Below, piece after piece: positions 1-7,359 of a stretch of DNA of 8,576 bases (within the stretch, counting starts at the first letter, position 1; each line of letters starts with the position of its first letter). The stretch is from NCBI GenBank assembly GCA_050013795.1, contig JBEKEO010000316.1, positions 1-8,576 of the forward strand, in the 5' to 3' direction. Origin of the DNA: CAWHOW01 sp050013795. Its GTDB lineage: Bacteria; Bacteroidota; Bacteroidia; Bacteroidales; CG2-30-32-10. The position numbers were made by a program, and so were the translations under genes. The notes under the pieces are model-generated. The model did not search any database and was not told the origin of the DNA. It worked only from the letters and a program-made list of their open reading frames with translations.

Positions 1-3000
1 CGGCATTAAACGCCTCTTCTTTGCCGCTTCCTTGAGAAGAATGTTAGCTTCTGAATCGGCTGCTTGAACCAGTATGTCTTGGGGTTTTCTGCTGTTTGCC
101 GCTTCAATAACCATGCTGGATGTCAATCGAATAAGGTCTTGGTCTAGTTTTTTGAAGTCAGCGATTAACTGCTCATGGTTTTCCCTTCTGAACCTGCCGA
201 GCTTAGGGTCTTCGTTGTAGAGGTTGTTTATCCATTCTTGATAGACGCCTCTGCGGAAAACATCCGCCAGGTCTGCTGCTGGAATACGCTGTTCCGCCAA
301 GCGACTGAAGAACTGGTCTAAGCCTCTTAAGGCAAAGCGGTTTTTGATGTCTTTGAAGTCAATCCAAACCTGCAGGTCATCAACGCGGTCTCGAAGCGCT
401 TTGATTCGTTCGCCGATTACTTTTATTTCTAAATCTTTTAGTTTCTGGTTTTGATATTTCATTTCTGTTTCAAAGCGCGCTTCAAAATCAACCAGAACCT
501 TCAGCGAAGCATCATATTTTTGGTTTAGTTCTGTGTTTGATGGGGCAGCGGTTGGTCCTTGAGCGGCAATAGTTGCGAAGGCTTGTGGAACTGGGATGTC
601 AGCGAATGCTGCTTGAACTTTTTTTGTCCATTCGAGAACGTTTAGGATGTCTTGCCAGTTTGTTTCCAGCTCATGGAAGCGTACGCCGAATTTTGCTTGA
701 AGTTGGGCTTTTTCGCCTGTGATGGCGGCTTCTTTCTTTCTTATGTCTTCAGCGTTTTTGAGGTCGTCTAGGAGTTGCTTGTAAGTCGGGGGTTCTTGTT
801 TGCATGTTGCGAGTGTGTCTTTTGTTAGTGTGCATAAGGAGTTTAGTTGTTTTTCTGTTTCGTTCGCCCATTCCTCCAGCAGTGGTAGTGGTGTTTGAGT
901 GATGGATGCAACTGATTTAGGCAAGTTTGCGGGCATGAGCGATTCTAAGTCTTTGCCAAGCTGGTCCCACTTGTCAACTGATTCCTGCAGTTCTAAGCCT
1001 AAATTCTTAATCATGGGCGAAGGATTCGAAGTGTTAGTAATTAGTTTGAGCAGGTTTTCTGGGATTTGCGTTGCCCATGACAGCTTGCGGATTTCGGCTG
1101 TTAGTTCTATGGCTTTTTCTGCACCTTGGAAGTCTGTTTTGTATTTACGGAAGAAATGTCCAAGCAAACTGCGGACTGTTTCAGCTTGCGCCTCAATTTC
1201 TGCATGCAGCTTTTTGACTTTGCGGGCATCAATTAGGTCGTTTAGTACGGTTTTTGGAACTTTGCCGTCGTTTGTTAATCTTGCGATTTGTTTTTGGTCG
1301 CTGTAGTAACTTGGCTTGAATATTTTTAGGAAGCTTTGGTATGGTCCGCTGTATCGTCTTATGAGTTCGTTAAGGTCTAGTGCGTAGATTCCGTCGCTGT
1401 AAGTTGCGTCCAATCTGCTTTTTAGTAAGTTGTGGTCTTGATAGAGGTGCTTTGCTTTTGATACTATTTCTTGAACTTGCTCGAAATAAGCTGAATCAAA
1501 CCATTGCGGCTCCGGCTTATTTTCAGCGAAGCATAACAGTGCCATTCTGGATAATTCTTTTATTTGCTTAATTGGGGCGAGCGCTTGAGAGGTTTCACGC
1601 CACTTTCTTGAGGCTGACTGCGTGTTTCTTATGAAGGCTAAGAGTTTCTCTCGTTTCTGCAAAAATTCGCCTTCTTCCAAACCTACCGCTGGAAGCATCT
1701 TGCTAAGCGCTTCTAGTGCCTGTTTTATCTCTGCTGACCTGTTGAGAACCAAGTTGAACAAGGACTGATTGTACCGTTCCATCAGGCTGGCGCGTGTCTC
1801 TTTTATCCAGATAGAGGTGTCATGGTAAGTTTTGGCTTCGTTTATGAGTTTGTCAATGTCTGGGTTTGTTAACCAGTATGCTTCTGGCTTGGGGCTTTCA
1901 TAGAGGAACTTGCTTACTTCAATTAGCCACTTTATCCGCGCAAACGTTTCAGGCGGGAATACTCCAAGTTTAGCGGAGAAATCTTCAGTTTCCAGTTGGA
2001 GTTCACTTAGTGTTGAGCCTATTTTTTCAAGAGTCGTCAGCAATTCAGAGCGGATTTCAAGATTGTACGCATCAGCACGGTATCCTAACCATGGAAAGTC
2101 TGGTTCTTCTATTACTTGCCAAACCTTGCTTAGTTGAGAAACGAGGTCTTCAAGCTCATGCATTTTCTGAGGAGTCAACGTTCCCAGTTCAGTTAAGCCT
2201 ACAGGAACAAAAGGAACCCGTTCGAGGCTTGAAATTAAGCTCAGAACTTCGTAAGCGCTTCTCTGCAAGTACGGGCGTTTCTCATGCAGTGCTGCAACAT
2301 AACCGTTTAGTGCTTCACGATATTCAGTCATCTTCTCGAATTCGTGAGCTGATGGCAATTTGCGGGGGACAAGGTTTTCGTCGAGGCTGCGTTTGAGTTC
2401 AGCTACGACTTGCTGTTTGTTGGCTTTGCTGCTGTGAAGTTCAAGGCAGAAATGCGCTAAACCAACTTCGCTTAATCGTTTGTAAACAACCTCTAGGGCG
2501 GCCATTTTGTCGCTGACAAAGAGTACGGATTTTCCGTTGGCGATGCATTCTGCGATTATGTTTGCGATGGTTTGGCTTTTTCCTGTGCCTGGCGGACCTT
2601 TCATGACGAAGCTTTGTCCACGCAGGGCGTATTCGATGGAGACTCGTTGGCTGCTGTCGGCATCGAGCACCTGATAGGTTTTTGCTGGAGCCTCAATTTT
2701 ATCAACATCTTTCTCGTCTGGCAAGCCTTCTAAAATGAGGTTATCTTCTTTGATGCCGGCGATTGCTCGAATTATTGGGTGCTGTGTAACTAAATCAGCG
2801 TTTGCTTCCAAGTCTTTGTAAATGACTAGTTTTTGGAATGAAAAAAGCCCCAAGTCAATAGATGGTTCCGCTTTCCAGCCCATTTCAGCAACAGCTTGAT
2901 TAACCAAATTGAAGTAGTCTGATAGGTTTTGGTTTTCCCATTCGTCGGGCAAAGGTGGCAGGTCAATTTTGTAGTCGTTTTTTAGTTTGACCTGTAATGC

Positions 3001-3582
3001 GGGGTTTAAGACTGCTTCTTCTTCAACTGGCGGCACCGCGATTGCATAGGGTTGGCGTATAGAATCCCTTGTTAACTCTAAGGGTACAAGAATTAGGGGA
3101 GACTGGACGTTTTCTTTTGTTTCCAAGTCTACCCAGTTTAATGTGCCGAAAGCGGCATGTAAAATGCGAACGCCGCGTTCTCGATAATCAAGAAGTGAAC
3201 GCCACTGCAAGTTTTTGAGACTTCTTTCCAGGTCCACTCGAGTTAAGCTTCCACAGACCAATTGATTTGCTGATGGACGCTTTGGTTCTTCAGGCAGGGC
3301 GACTGCTGCGTTGGCTTTGGCTGTTTTAGCTTTAGCTTTGCCTTTAGTCCTCTCTGGCTTTTCAGGCGGCTTGGTTTCTTCTGGAGGCAACCAGAATTCT
3401 AAACGACGCTTTTTCAATACTAGCGCGTTGAAGACTGCTTGCGGGTCAGGCTGCGAAACAGGAAGGCTTCCTCGCCTTGTTTTATGGAAATACAGGAGAT
3501 TGTTTCTTTTTGACAGGTCGATTAATCGGGATTTCCAATCTTCAACTCGTTTCATAGGTTGGGAGGTAACAGTTTGCGTCAT
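1..3582 (-). CDS. DUF4011-type superfamily 1 helicase, large, C-terminus off the window
   Basis: This is the N-terminal 1194 residues of a giant ATP-dependent helicase-like protein; I checked every codon and the frame is open to the left edge. The ATG at 3582 is the first Met after an in-frame stop at 3613-3615. A DUF4011-like start lies at residues 16-32 (WKSRLIDLSKRNNLL), followed by a Lys/Ala-rich linker (about 80-95), HAAFGTLNW at 142-150 and PLILVPLEL at 162-170. The Q-motif glutamine is Q312, Walker A GPPGTGKS is 329-336 (K335), and the family motif VLFVSDKMAALE is 353-364, then HFCLELHSSKANK at 377-389. About 800 residues of Leu/Glu/Lys-rich, probably helical and coiled-coil sequence follow. 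It ends at KKRRLMP, which in this family lies shortly before motif II (DExx). The missing part should hold motifs II-VI and often a Vsr-like nuclease and DUF3320. Some bacterial members with that architecture are reported as anti-phage; a repair or housekeeping role is equally open here. Confidence 0.9.
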   Translation of the reverse strand, partial: MTQTVTSQPMKRVEDWKSRLIDLSKRNNLLYFHKTRRGSLPVSQPDPQAVFNALVLKKRRLEFWLPPEETKPPEKPERTKGKAKAKTAKANAAVALPEEPKRPSANQLVCGSLTRVDLERSLKNLQWRSLLDYRERGVRILHAAFGTLNWVDLETKENVQSPLILVPLELTRDSIRQPYAIAVPPVEEEAVLNPALQVKLKNDYKIDLPPLPDEWENQNLSDYFNLVNQAVAEMGWKAEPSIDLGLFSFQKLVIYKDLEANADLVTQHPIIRAIAGIKEDNLILEGLPDEKDVDKIEAPAKTYQVLDADSSQRVSIEYALRGQSFVMKGPPGTGKSQTIANIIAECIANGKSVLFVSDKMAALEVVYKRLSEVGLAHFCLELHSSKANKQQVVAELKRSLDENLVPRKLPSAHEFEKMTEYREALNGYVAALHEKRPYLQRSAYEVLSLISSLERVPFVPVGLTELGTLTPQKMHELEDLVSQLSKVWQVIEEPDFPWLGYRADAYNLEIRSELLTTLEKIGSTLSELQLETEDFSAKLGVFPPETFARIKWLIEVSKFLYESPKPEAYWLTNPDIDKLINEAKTYHDTSIWIKETRASLMERYNQSLFNLVLNRSAEIKQALEALSKMLPAVGLEEGEFLQKREKLLAFIRNTQSASRKWRETSQALAPIKQIKELSRMALLCFAENKPEPQWFDSAYFEQVQEIVSKAKHLYQDHNLLKSRLDATYSDGIYALDLNELIRRYSGPYQSFLKIFKPSYYSDQKQIARLTNDGKVPKTVLNDLIDARKVKKLHAEIEAQAETVRSLLGHFFRKYKTDFQGAEKAIELTAEIRKLSWATQIPENLLKLITNTSNPSPMIKNLGLELQESVDKWDQLGKDLESLMPANLPKSVASITQTPLPLLEEWANETEKQLNSLCTLTKDTLATCKQEPPTYKQLLDDLKNAEDIRKKEAAITGEKAQLQAKFGVRFHELETNWQDILNVLEWTKKVQAAFADIPVPQAFATIAAQGPTAAPSNTELNQKYDASLKVLVDFEARFETEMKYQNQKLKDLEIKVIGERIKALRDRVDDLQVWIDFKDIKNRFALRGLDQFFSRLAEQRIPAADLADVFRRGVYQEWINNLYNEDPKLGRFRRENHEQLIADFKKLDQDLIRLTSSMVIEAANSRKPQDILVQAADSEANILLKEAAKKRRLMP

Positions 3583-3630
3583 TACACCACATCCACACAG
3601 ATAGATTGCATTATTGTGCGGATGCTTCTT

Positions 3631-3637
3631 TAATATT
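3631..3637 (-). promoter_or_regulatory. Possible TATA-like box for the helicase gene
   Basis: On the minus strand this reads TATTAAA within an A/T-rich stretch. Initiation about 26 bases downstream would fall near 3608 and leave a leader of about 26 bases before the ATG at 3582. A weak GGTG just before the ATG is the only ribosome-binding hint. The 115-base gap 3583-3697 holds no gene. The call rests on position and composition only. Confidence 0.3.
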
Positions 3638-3697
3638 TGCGGTTACTTCATGGGTCTTCAAGCAATCAATTAGTTAACTTTCAAGTGCTAAAAGAAA

Positions 3698-4318
3698 TCA
3701 GTTGGCTCTACTTGCATGTTCAATTGCATCAAAAATTACTCGCTTTACGTTTTCAAGACCTATTTCTCTTGTTTCCAGAATCGGAAGCCCAATGCCTGAC
3801 TTTTCCAGCTCTTCCAGGCACTTTTCTGCATTACCGCAAGTATCCAAAAGCACAACGCCTTTGATGCCGCTGAAAAGATTAGCAAAAGCTGCCTCGTCAA
3901 TGCCTTCTTTCAGCATTTTTTCCTTCATGCGCTTGAAAAAACCTATCATTCCCGGACCCATAAACATCAAGTTATGCTCAGGGTCAGCCTCTAAGAATTT
4001 TCCTTTGCCGCCGAGTTGACAGTCAATACAGTTTACCGCGTCAACTTTGACTACGCCATATTCTTCCGCTAGCTTCTTCATCTCATTGTTTTGACCGAGG
4101 CAGAGGTCGCCGTAAACTAGCACCACTTTGCCATGGAAACACTTTAGCGTTTGTTCTAGAACTTTACGCAGTTTTTTCTCTAGCACTTCGTAGTCAACAT
4201 GGAAGTATTTGCTGACAAAAACTAATTCTGCATCAAGGCTTCCCTGTTTGACCAGTTGCTCGATTTCCTCTTTTAGAACACTGCAAGAAACAAGACAAAC
4301 CTTAACTTTTTCGCCCAC
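3698..4318 (-). CDS. DUF1638-like cysteine-rich protein
   Basis: A 206-residue soluble protein with no signal peptide or membrane segment. It resembles the DUF1638 family, whose biochemical function is not settled to my knowledge; members are found in methanogens and anaerobes, in my recollection often near corrinoid-dependent methyltransferase genes. Cysteines sit in short conserved-looking blocks: C8 and C12 (CLVSC), C73 in YGDLCLG, C97 and C100 in NCIDCQLGGKG, and C161 and C167 in DTCGNAEKC. This pattern suggests a metal or cofactor site, but that is inference. The start is GTG at 4318: no ATG lies between it and the upstream in-frame stop at 4340-4342, and the next residues match the family's beginning (KVCLVSCSVLKEEI). 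A TTTAAA box about 24 bases upstream fits a leaderless message. It is divergent from the surface-protein gene and 115 bases upstream of the helicase gene. A T-rich stretch (3690-3697) follows the stop. Open reading is certain; the family call is good, the role unknown. Confidence 0.8.
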   Translation of the reverse strand: MGEKVKVCLVSCSVLKEEIEQLVKQGSLDAELVFVSKYFHVDYEVLEKKLRKVLEQTLKCFHGKVVLVYGDLCLGQNNEMKKLAEEYGVVKVDAVNCIDCQLGGKGKFLEADPEHNLMFMGPGMIGFFKRMKEKMLKEGIDEAAFANLFSGIKGVVLLDTCGNAEKCLEELEKSGIGLPILETREIGLENVKRVIFDAIEHASRAN

Positions 4319-4338
4319 TATCCAGTCAACTTCTATGG

Positions 4339-4344
4339 TTTAAA
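4339..4344 (-). promoter_or_regulatory. TATA-like box for the DUF1638-like gene
   Basis: TTTAAA, in the minus-strand context GCTTTAAACC, is centred about 24 bases before the GTG start at 4318. That is the usual archaeal spacing between TATA box and transcription start, so the message would begin at or very near the start codon. No clear purine-rich BRE is visible. Confidence 0.4.
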
Positions 4345-4412
4345 GCAAAGCCTCGTTCTCCATTGACCAAAAAAACTTTTCTCCGCGCCTTACATTCCCT
4401 TTTTTTCTTTTG

Positions 4413-4420
4413 TTTAATAA
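4413..4420 (+). promoter_or_regulatory. Possible TATA-like box for the surface-protein gene
   Basis: TTTAATAA lies in the 215-base divergent region 4319-4533, which holds no gene. Initiation about 26 bases downstream would be near 4442. That would support either a TTG start at 4462, preceded by GAGG at 4451-4454 with 7 bases between, or the ATG at 4534 with a leader of about 90 bases. A second, weaker candidate (TTTATTA near 4499-4505) would give a near-leaderless message for the ATG. Confidence 0.3.
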
Positions 4421-4533
4421 ACGCTTCCTCTTAAGCTTTTTTTGATTAATGAGGACAAATTTTGATTTGGAATAGATTTGGGAGTAATTTTGAAAAACTT
4501 TATTACCTTAAAGGGTCTCTTCATACTTTTATT

Positions 4534-5478
4534 ATGTTTGGACGGAAGGGTAATTTGAAAAAGACGATAGTTGTTGTAATTCTTGCAGCCTTAACTTTAG
4601 CTGCGTTTAGTATGTTGCCGGCACCCAGTGTAAGAGCGGCCGCTTCGGAAGCTCAGGTTCTCAGTTACAGTTGGTACGTTGCTCCTTCAGGCACTCTTAT
4701 GGCAGCAGAAGTTGGCGATTTGATTGTGGTCGGTGAGGTACAGAATATAGGTTCAAATGTCATAGGTAACGTGACTGTTGAAGGTACGGCTCTTAGTTCT
4801 ACTGGACAGACTTTGGCTACCACTAGTGTCCAAGCATTTGTGTATCATATGCTTCCTGGGCAGAAGGCTCCTTTTTACTTGGATTTTACTGCTCAGAGTA
4901 GCACTAGCCAAGACTTAAGCTGGGTCTCGTCAGTTAGTACTGTTACCGTTTCAGTTAGTTCCGTTGATGATACTTATGAGAGACAGTATACAGGTTTGAC
5001 GATTCCAAATCCTGGAGGTAACACTTCTTACATTGACAGCAATGGCACCTACACTGTTTATGGAACATTTGTGAACACCGGCAACCAAGCGGCTGTAGAT
5101 CCTTGGGTTGTAGCAACATTTTATAACGCTTCCGGGACGGTTATAGGTTTGAATTACACCGAGTATTTAATTAGCTCGCTTCCGCCTGGTGACCCAGTAA
5201 GGTTTTTTGCAACACCCGCGGATAACACAGCTCTATTATCAAGTGAAATAGCAAGTTACTCATTACAAATTGACTCATTGACCATGACGAATTCTACATC
5301 ATCTTCGCCTACTTCTTCTCCGACCGCCTCATCTTCAACATCAACGGCACAATTGCCAACATTGCCCATAGTGGTCGTAGTAGTGGTCGTTGTAGTTGTT
5401 ATCGCCGCTTTAATGTTACTAAGAAAGCGCCAAAAACTACCTCCACCTCCTCCTCCACCTCCTCCACCCGAACAATAA
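4534..5478 (+). CDS. Secreted, membrane-anchored surface protein with poly-Val anchor and poly-Pro tail
   Basis: A 314-residue protein probably displayed on the outer face of the membrane. Residues 1-10 are basic (MFGRKGNLKK), 11-28 form a hydrophobic signal core, and cleavage is likely near AAA at 35-37. Two beta-sandwich-like segments follow (about 41-110 and 140-230). Both carry G(E/T)xxNxG-type and L-P-(P)-G motifs, as in FxLYD/CARDB-like adhesion or carbohydrate-associated domains. NxS/T sequons such as N79-V-T are frequent, fitting archaeal N-glycosylation. A Ser/Thr/Pro stalk (250-271) leads to a membrane helix at 279-296 that contains ten consecutive valines (280-289), a basic stop-transfer RKRQK (297-301), then ten prolines (303-312) and EQ. 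Mixed codons encode both runs, so they are not simple DNA slippage tracts. The same frame extends upstream to a TTG at 4462 with a better ribosome-binding site; I chose the ATG because it gives a normal signal peptide. Ligand and partner are unknown. Confidence 0.8.
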   Translation: MFGRKGNLKKTIVVVILAALTLAAFSMLPAPSVRAAASEAQVLSYSWYVAPSGTLMAAEVGDLIVVGEVQNIGSNVIGNVTVEGTALSSTGQTLATTSVQAFVYHMLPGQKAPFYLDFTAQSSTSQDLSWVSSVSTVTVSVSSVDDTYERQYTGLTIPNPGGNTSYIDSNGTYTVYGTFVNTGNQAAVDPWVVATFYNASGTVIGLNYTEYLISSLPPGDPVRFFATPADNTALLSSEIASYSLQIDSLTMTNSTSSSPTSSPTASSSTSTAQLPTLPIVVVVVVVVVVIAALMLLRKRQKLPPPPPPPPPPEQ

Positions 5479-5579
5479 GAATACTAGGCTTCAGACTATT
5501 CAATGTGGGCGAAAAACGAAGAAGGGTCTCTGAGATTATCGAAGGTGTAAAGTCTCTTATTCTTTGGCAGAAATGTATT

Positions 5580-5620
5580 GTCAGTAATTTCAGGTTCTAT
5601 TTCGCGTAAATGTTACTGAC
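5580..5620. repeat. Inverted repeat, 8-base arms, 25-base spacer
   Basis: GTCAGTAA (5580-5587) is perfectly mirrored by TTACTGAC (5613-5620). The arms could form a hairpin with a 25-base loop, or be a dyad bound by a regulator. It sits about 100 bases past the stop of the surface-protein gene, in the gene-less stretch 5479-5743. No strong T tract follows on the plus strand, so a terminator role is not evident. Arms this short can arise by chance. Confidence 0.35.
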
Positions 5621-5711
5621 TCGTCTAATTTCTGTTGGGCTGGAAAAAGTGTCGCGTTGCTAAAAAGTTCTTGCAGCGAAATACCGATATGCTGAAGCAT
5701 CAAAAGATACA

Positions 5712-5731
5712 GGAAAAGAAAATGAAAAAAA
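5712..5731 (-). terminator. Oligo-T terminator after the thiolase-DUF35 operon
   Basis: Read on the minus strand this gives successive T runs (seven, four and four) beginning about 13 bases past the stop codon of the DUF35 gene. Archaeal RNA polymerase terminates at such clustered T tracts without needing a hairpin. Position directly after the operon supports the call. Confidence 0.55.
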
Positions 5732-5743
5732 CTTAGATATTGC

Positions 5744-6151
5744 TTAAAGTGTGGAGGGTTTAAAGCAGTATCTTGACCACTGCGGCCACTGCTGTGTTGT
5801 ACTGCATGAACCGAAGTCTAATGTTAACTCCATGCCTATCTTTAGTTGCTCTTGCATTAAGCTCGGTATCATTCCAGGGATTTTCAAGCCGTTTTCCAGT
5901 TGCACAATGCCAACGGCATAGGGCGTTAGGGCTTGGAATTGTTGTGGTGCAACATGGATGACTGTGTAAGTGAGCAGTTTGCCTTTTCCAGAAACGCTGA
6001 CCCATTCGAACTCTTGTGAGAAGCAGTTGTCGCATAAAGGTCTTGGCGGGAGATGGATTTTTCCGCATTTGAGGCATTTTCCAGCCATAAGTTTGCGCTG
6101 TTGCAGGAACTTGTAGAACTGCTCGATTGTGAATGGTTCTTGCGTGCTCAT
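5744..6151 (-). CDS. DUF35-type zinc-ribbon/OB-fold acyl-CoA-binding protein
   Basis: A 135-residue partner protein of the thiolase encoded just upstream. Family knowledge: these proteins have an N-terminal helical arm, a rubredoxin-like zinc ribbon and an OB-fold. In archaeal thiolase/HMG-CoA synthase complexes the DUF35 protein bridges the enzymes and helps hold CoA. Here the arm is residues 7-22 (FTIEQFYKFLQQRKLM), the zinc site is C26-x2-C29-x10-C40-x2-C43, and the OB-fold runs from about 48 to 125 (GKGKLLTYTVIHVAP, then YAVGIVQLENG and LKIGMELTLDF). The C-terminal WPQW-RY-FKP block is what I expect for a complete family member. The ATG lies 2 bases past the thiolase stop, and its ribosome-binding site is inside the end of the thiolase gene, so translation is probably coupled and expression matched. 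All four zinc cysteines are present. Another frame over the same DNA is also open (5760-6206) but has no family features. Confidence 0.92.
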   Translation of the reverse strand: MSTQEPFTIEQFYKFLQQRKLMAGKCLKCGKIHLPPRPLCDNCFSQEFEWVSVSGKGKLLTYTVIHVAPQQFQALTPYAVGIVQLENGLKIPGMIPSLMQEQLKIGMELTLDFGSCSTTQQWPQWSRYCFKPSTL

Positions 6152-6153
6152 TT

Positions 6154-7335
6154 TTAAGCGCTCCTGTAAATGTGAACCACCGCTGTAGCACCTGACCCGC
6201 CAACATTATGTGTCAAGCCTACCTGCGCGTCTTTTACTTGGCGTTTTCCTGCTTGCCCTGTGAGTTGCAGGTATATTTCGTAGGCTTGAGCGGTGCCTGT
6301 AGCGCCAACAGGGTGACCTTTGGCTTTTAAGCCGCCGCTCGTGTTAACTGGAATTCGTCCGCCGAGGCGGGTTTCGCCGCTTTCCACAAGCTTTCCTCCT
6401 TCGCCTACGGGGCAGAAGTCTAAGTCTTCGTAAGCCATTAATTCCGCGAATGTGAAGCAGTCGTGAACTTCAGCTACGTCTATGTCTTCTGGGTTGGCGT
6501 TTGCCATTTCATAGGCTGTTTTCGCCGCTAACTTCGTAGCGTTCAGCGACGTGAGGCTTTTGCGTTCGTATAAGCCGATTGTGTCGCTTGCTTGTCCGCT
6601 GCCGATTATGTGCACTGGCATATCAGTGTATTTGCTGGCTAATTCTGGTTTGGTTAGTATCATGCAGCTTGCGCCGTCAGTTATCAACGAGCAATCGTAG
6701 AGTTTCAGCGGCCAAGCCGGCCAAGCGACATAACGTGATGCCATGACATTTTCCAAGGTGATTTCTTTTTGCATGTGAGCTTTCGGGTTAAAGCTTCCAT
6801 GATAATGATTCTTGATCGCGGCTAAAGCCATCTGCTCCTGCGTTGTGCCATACGCATGCATGTGGGCGGTCGCCATCATCGCGAATAAGCCGGGAAAAGT
6901 TATGCCGTGCCACTGTTCAAACGGGTAATCCGACGCCATAGCCAAGTACTCAGTAACCTCAGCCGTTGTGCGATGCGTCATTTTCTCAACGCCGCCAACC
7001 AAAACCACATCTGCAAGACCAGACATTGTAGCGTAAATTCCTGCTCGCAACGCTGTGCCTGAAGAAGCACAAGCAGACTCCGTACGCGTAGCTGGAACGC
7101 CTGCGAGTCCTGCCCAATCCGCAATGGCTGCTCCCATGTGACCTTGATGCTCGTAGGCTTCACCCATGTGCCCGATGAACATGGCTTTAATGTCACCTTT
7201 TGGGTCCAGTTTGGGGCAGCGGCTGAACGCTTCTTTAGCTGCCTCGGAGAAGATTTCTCTTGCAAGTAAACCGTCATGCTTGCCGAACTTGGACATGCCA
7301 GCGCTGATTATGCTGACGAGCGGTTTCCCATTCAA
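6154..7335 (-). CDS. Thiolase family protein (acetyl-CoA acetyltransferase-like, SCP2/archaeal type)
   Basis: A full-length 393-residue cytoplasmic thiolase of the archaeal/SCP2-like branch. The family either condenses two acyl-CoAs (acetoacetyl-CoA formation, the first mevalonate step) or cleaves 3-ketoacyl-CoA. The nucleophile is C89 in ESACASSG. The second active-site region is HDCFTFAEL, the C-terminal histidine motif is H341 in GHPVGATG, and H376-N377 stands in the HNVGGSG glycine loop. All expected catalytic elements are present. The start is TTG at 7335: upstream sequence reaches a stop at 7372-7374 with no ATG in frame, and the N-terminus VSIISAGMSKFGKHDG matches the family; a GAGGGA lies about 10 bases upstream. 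It forms an operon with the DUF35 gene. The usual archaeal third partner, HMG-CoA synthase, is not on either side here. This may therefore be a paralogue for acyl-CoA or fatty-acid metabolism rather than the mevalonate enzyme; substrate cannot be read from sequence. Confidence 0.93.
   Translation of the reverse strand: MNGKPLVSIISAGMSKFGKHDGLLAREIFSEAAKEAFSRCPKLDPKGDIKAMFIGHMGEAYEHQGHMGAAIADWAGLAGVPATRTESACASSGTALRAGIYATMSGLADVVLVGGVEKMTHRTTAEVTEYLAMASDYPFEQWHGITFPGLFAMMATAHMHAYGTTQEQMALAAIKNHYHGSFNPKAHMQKEITLENVMASRYVAWPAWPLKLYDCSLITDGASCMILTKPELASKYTDMPVHIIGSGQASDTIGLYERKSLTSLNATKLAAKTAYEMANANPEDIDVAEVHDCFTFAELMAYEDLDFCPVGEGGKLVESGETRLGGRIPVNTSGGLKAKGHPVGATGTAQAYEIYLQLTGQAGKRQVKDAQVGLTHNVGGSGATAVVHIYRSA
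6161..6165 (-). promoter_or_regulatory. Ribosome-binding site of the DUF35 gene inside the thiolase coding end
   Basis: The minus strand reads AGGAG within the thiolase's Arg-Ser codons near its end. Nine bases separate it from the DUF35 ATG at 6151, so the ribosome ending the thiolase covers this site. This fixes the DUF35 start and suggests coupled translation. Confidence 0.65.
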
Positions 7336-7359
7336 ACGCGCAGTTCCCTCTCTGATGCC

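Noticed and set aside
899..3604. Several plus-strand frames of 63-135 codons
   Set aside because: All lie opposite the helicase frame, which is open for 1194 codons and carries family motifs; none of the antisense frames resembles a protein.
3637..4019. Plus-strand frames opposite the DUF1638-like gene
   Set aside because: They are Ser/Phe/Leu-rich antisense shadows of a gene with conserved cysteine blocks.
5371..5470. Val and Pro codon runs as a DNA microsatellite
   Set aside because: Synonymous codons are mixed in both runs, so they are not simple trinucleotide repeats.
5505..5609. 34-codon plus-strand frame beginning with GTG
   Set aside because: No ribosome-binding site, no recognisable motif, and the length is expected by chance.
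5760..6206. 148-codon minus-strand frame overlapping the DUF35 gene
   Set aside because: It lacks family features, while the other frame has an intact zinc ribbon and OB-fold.
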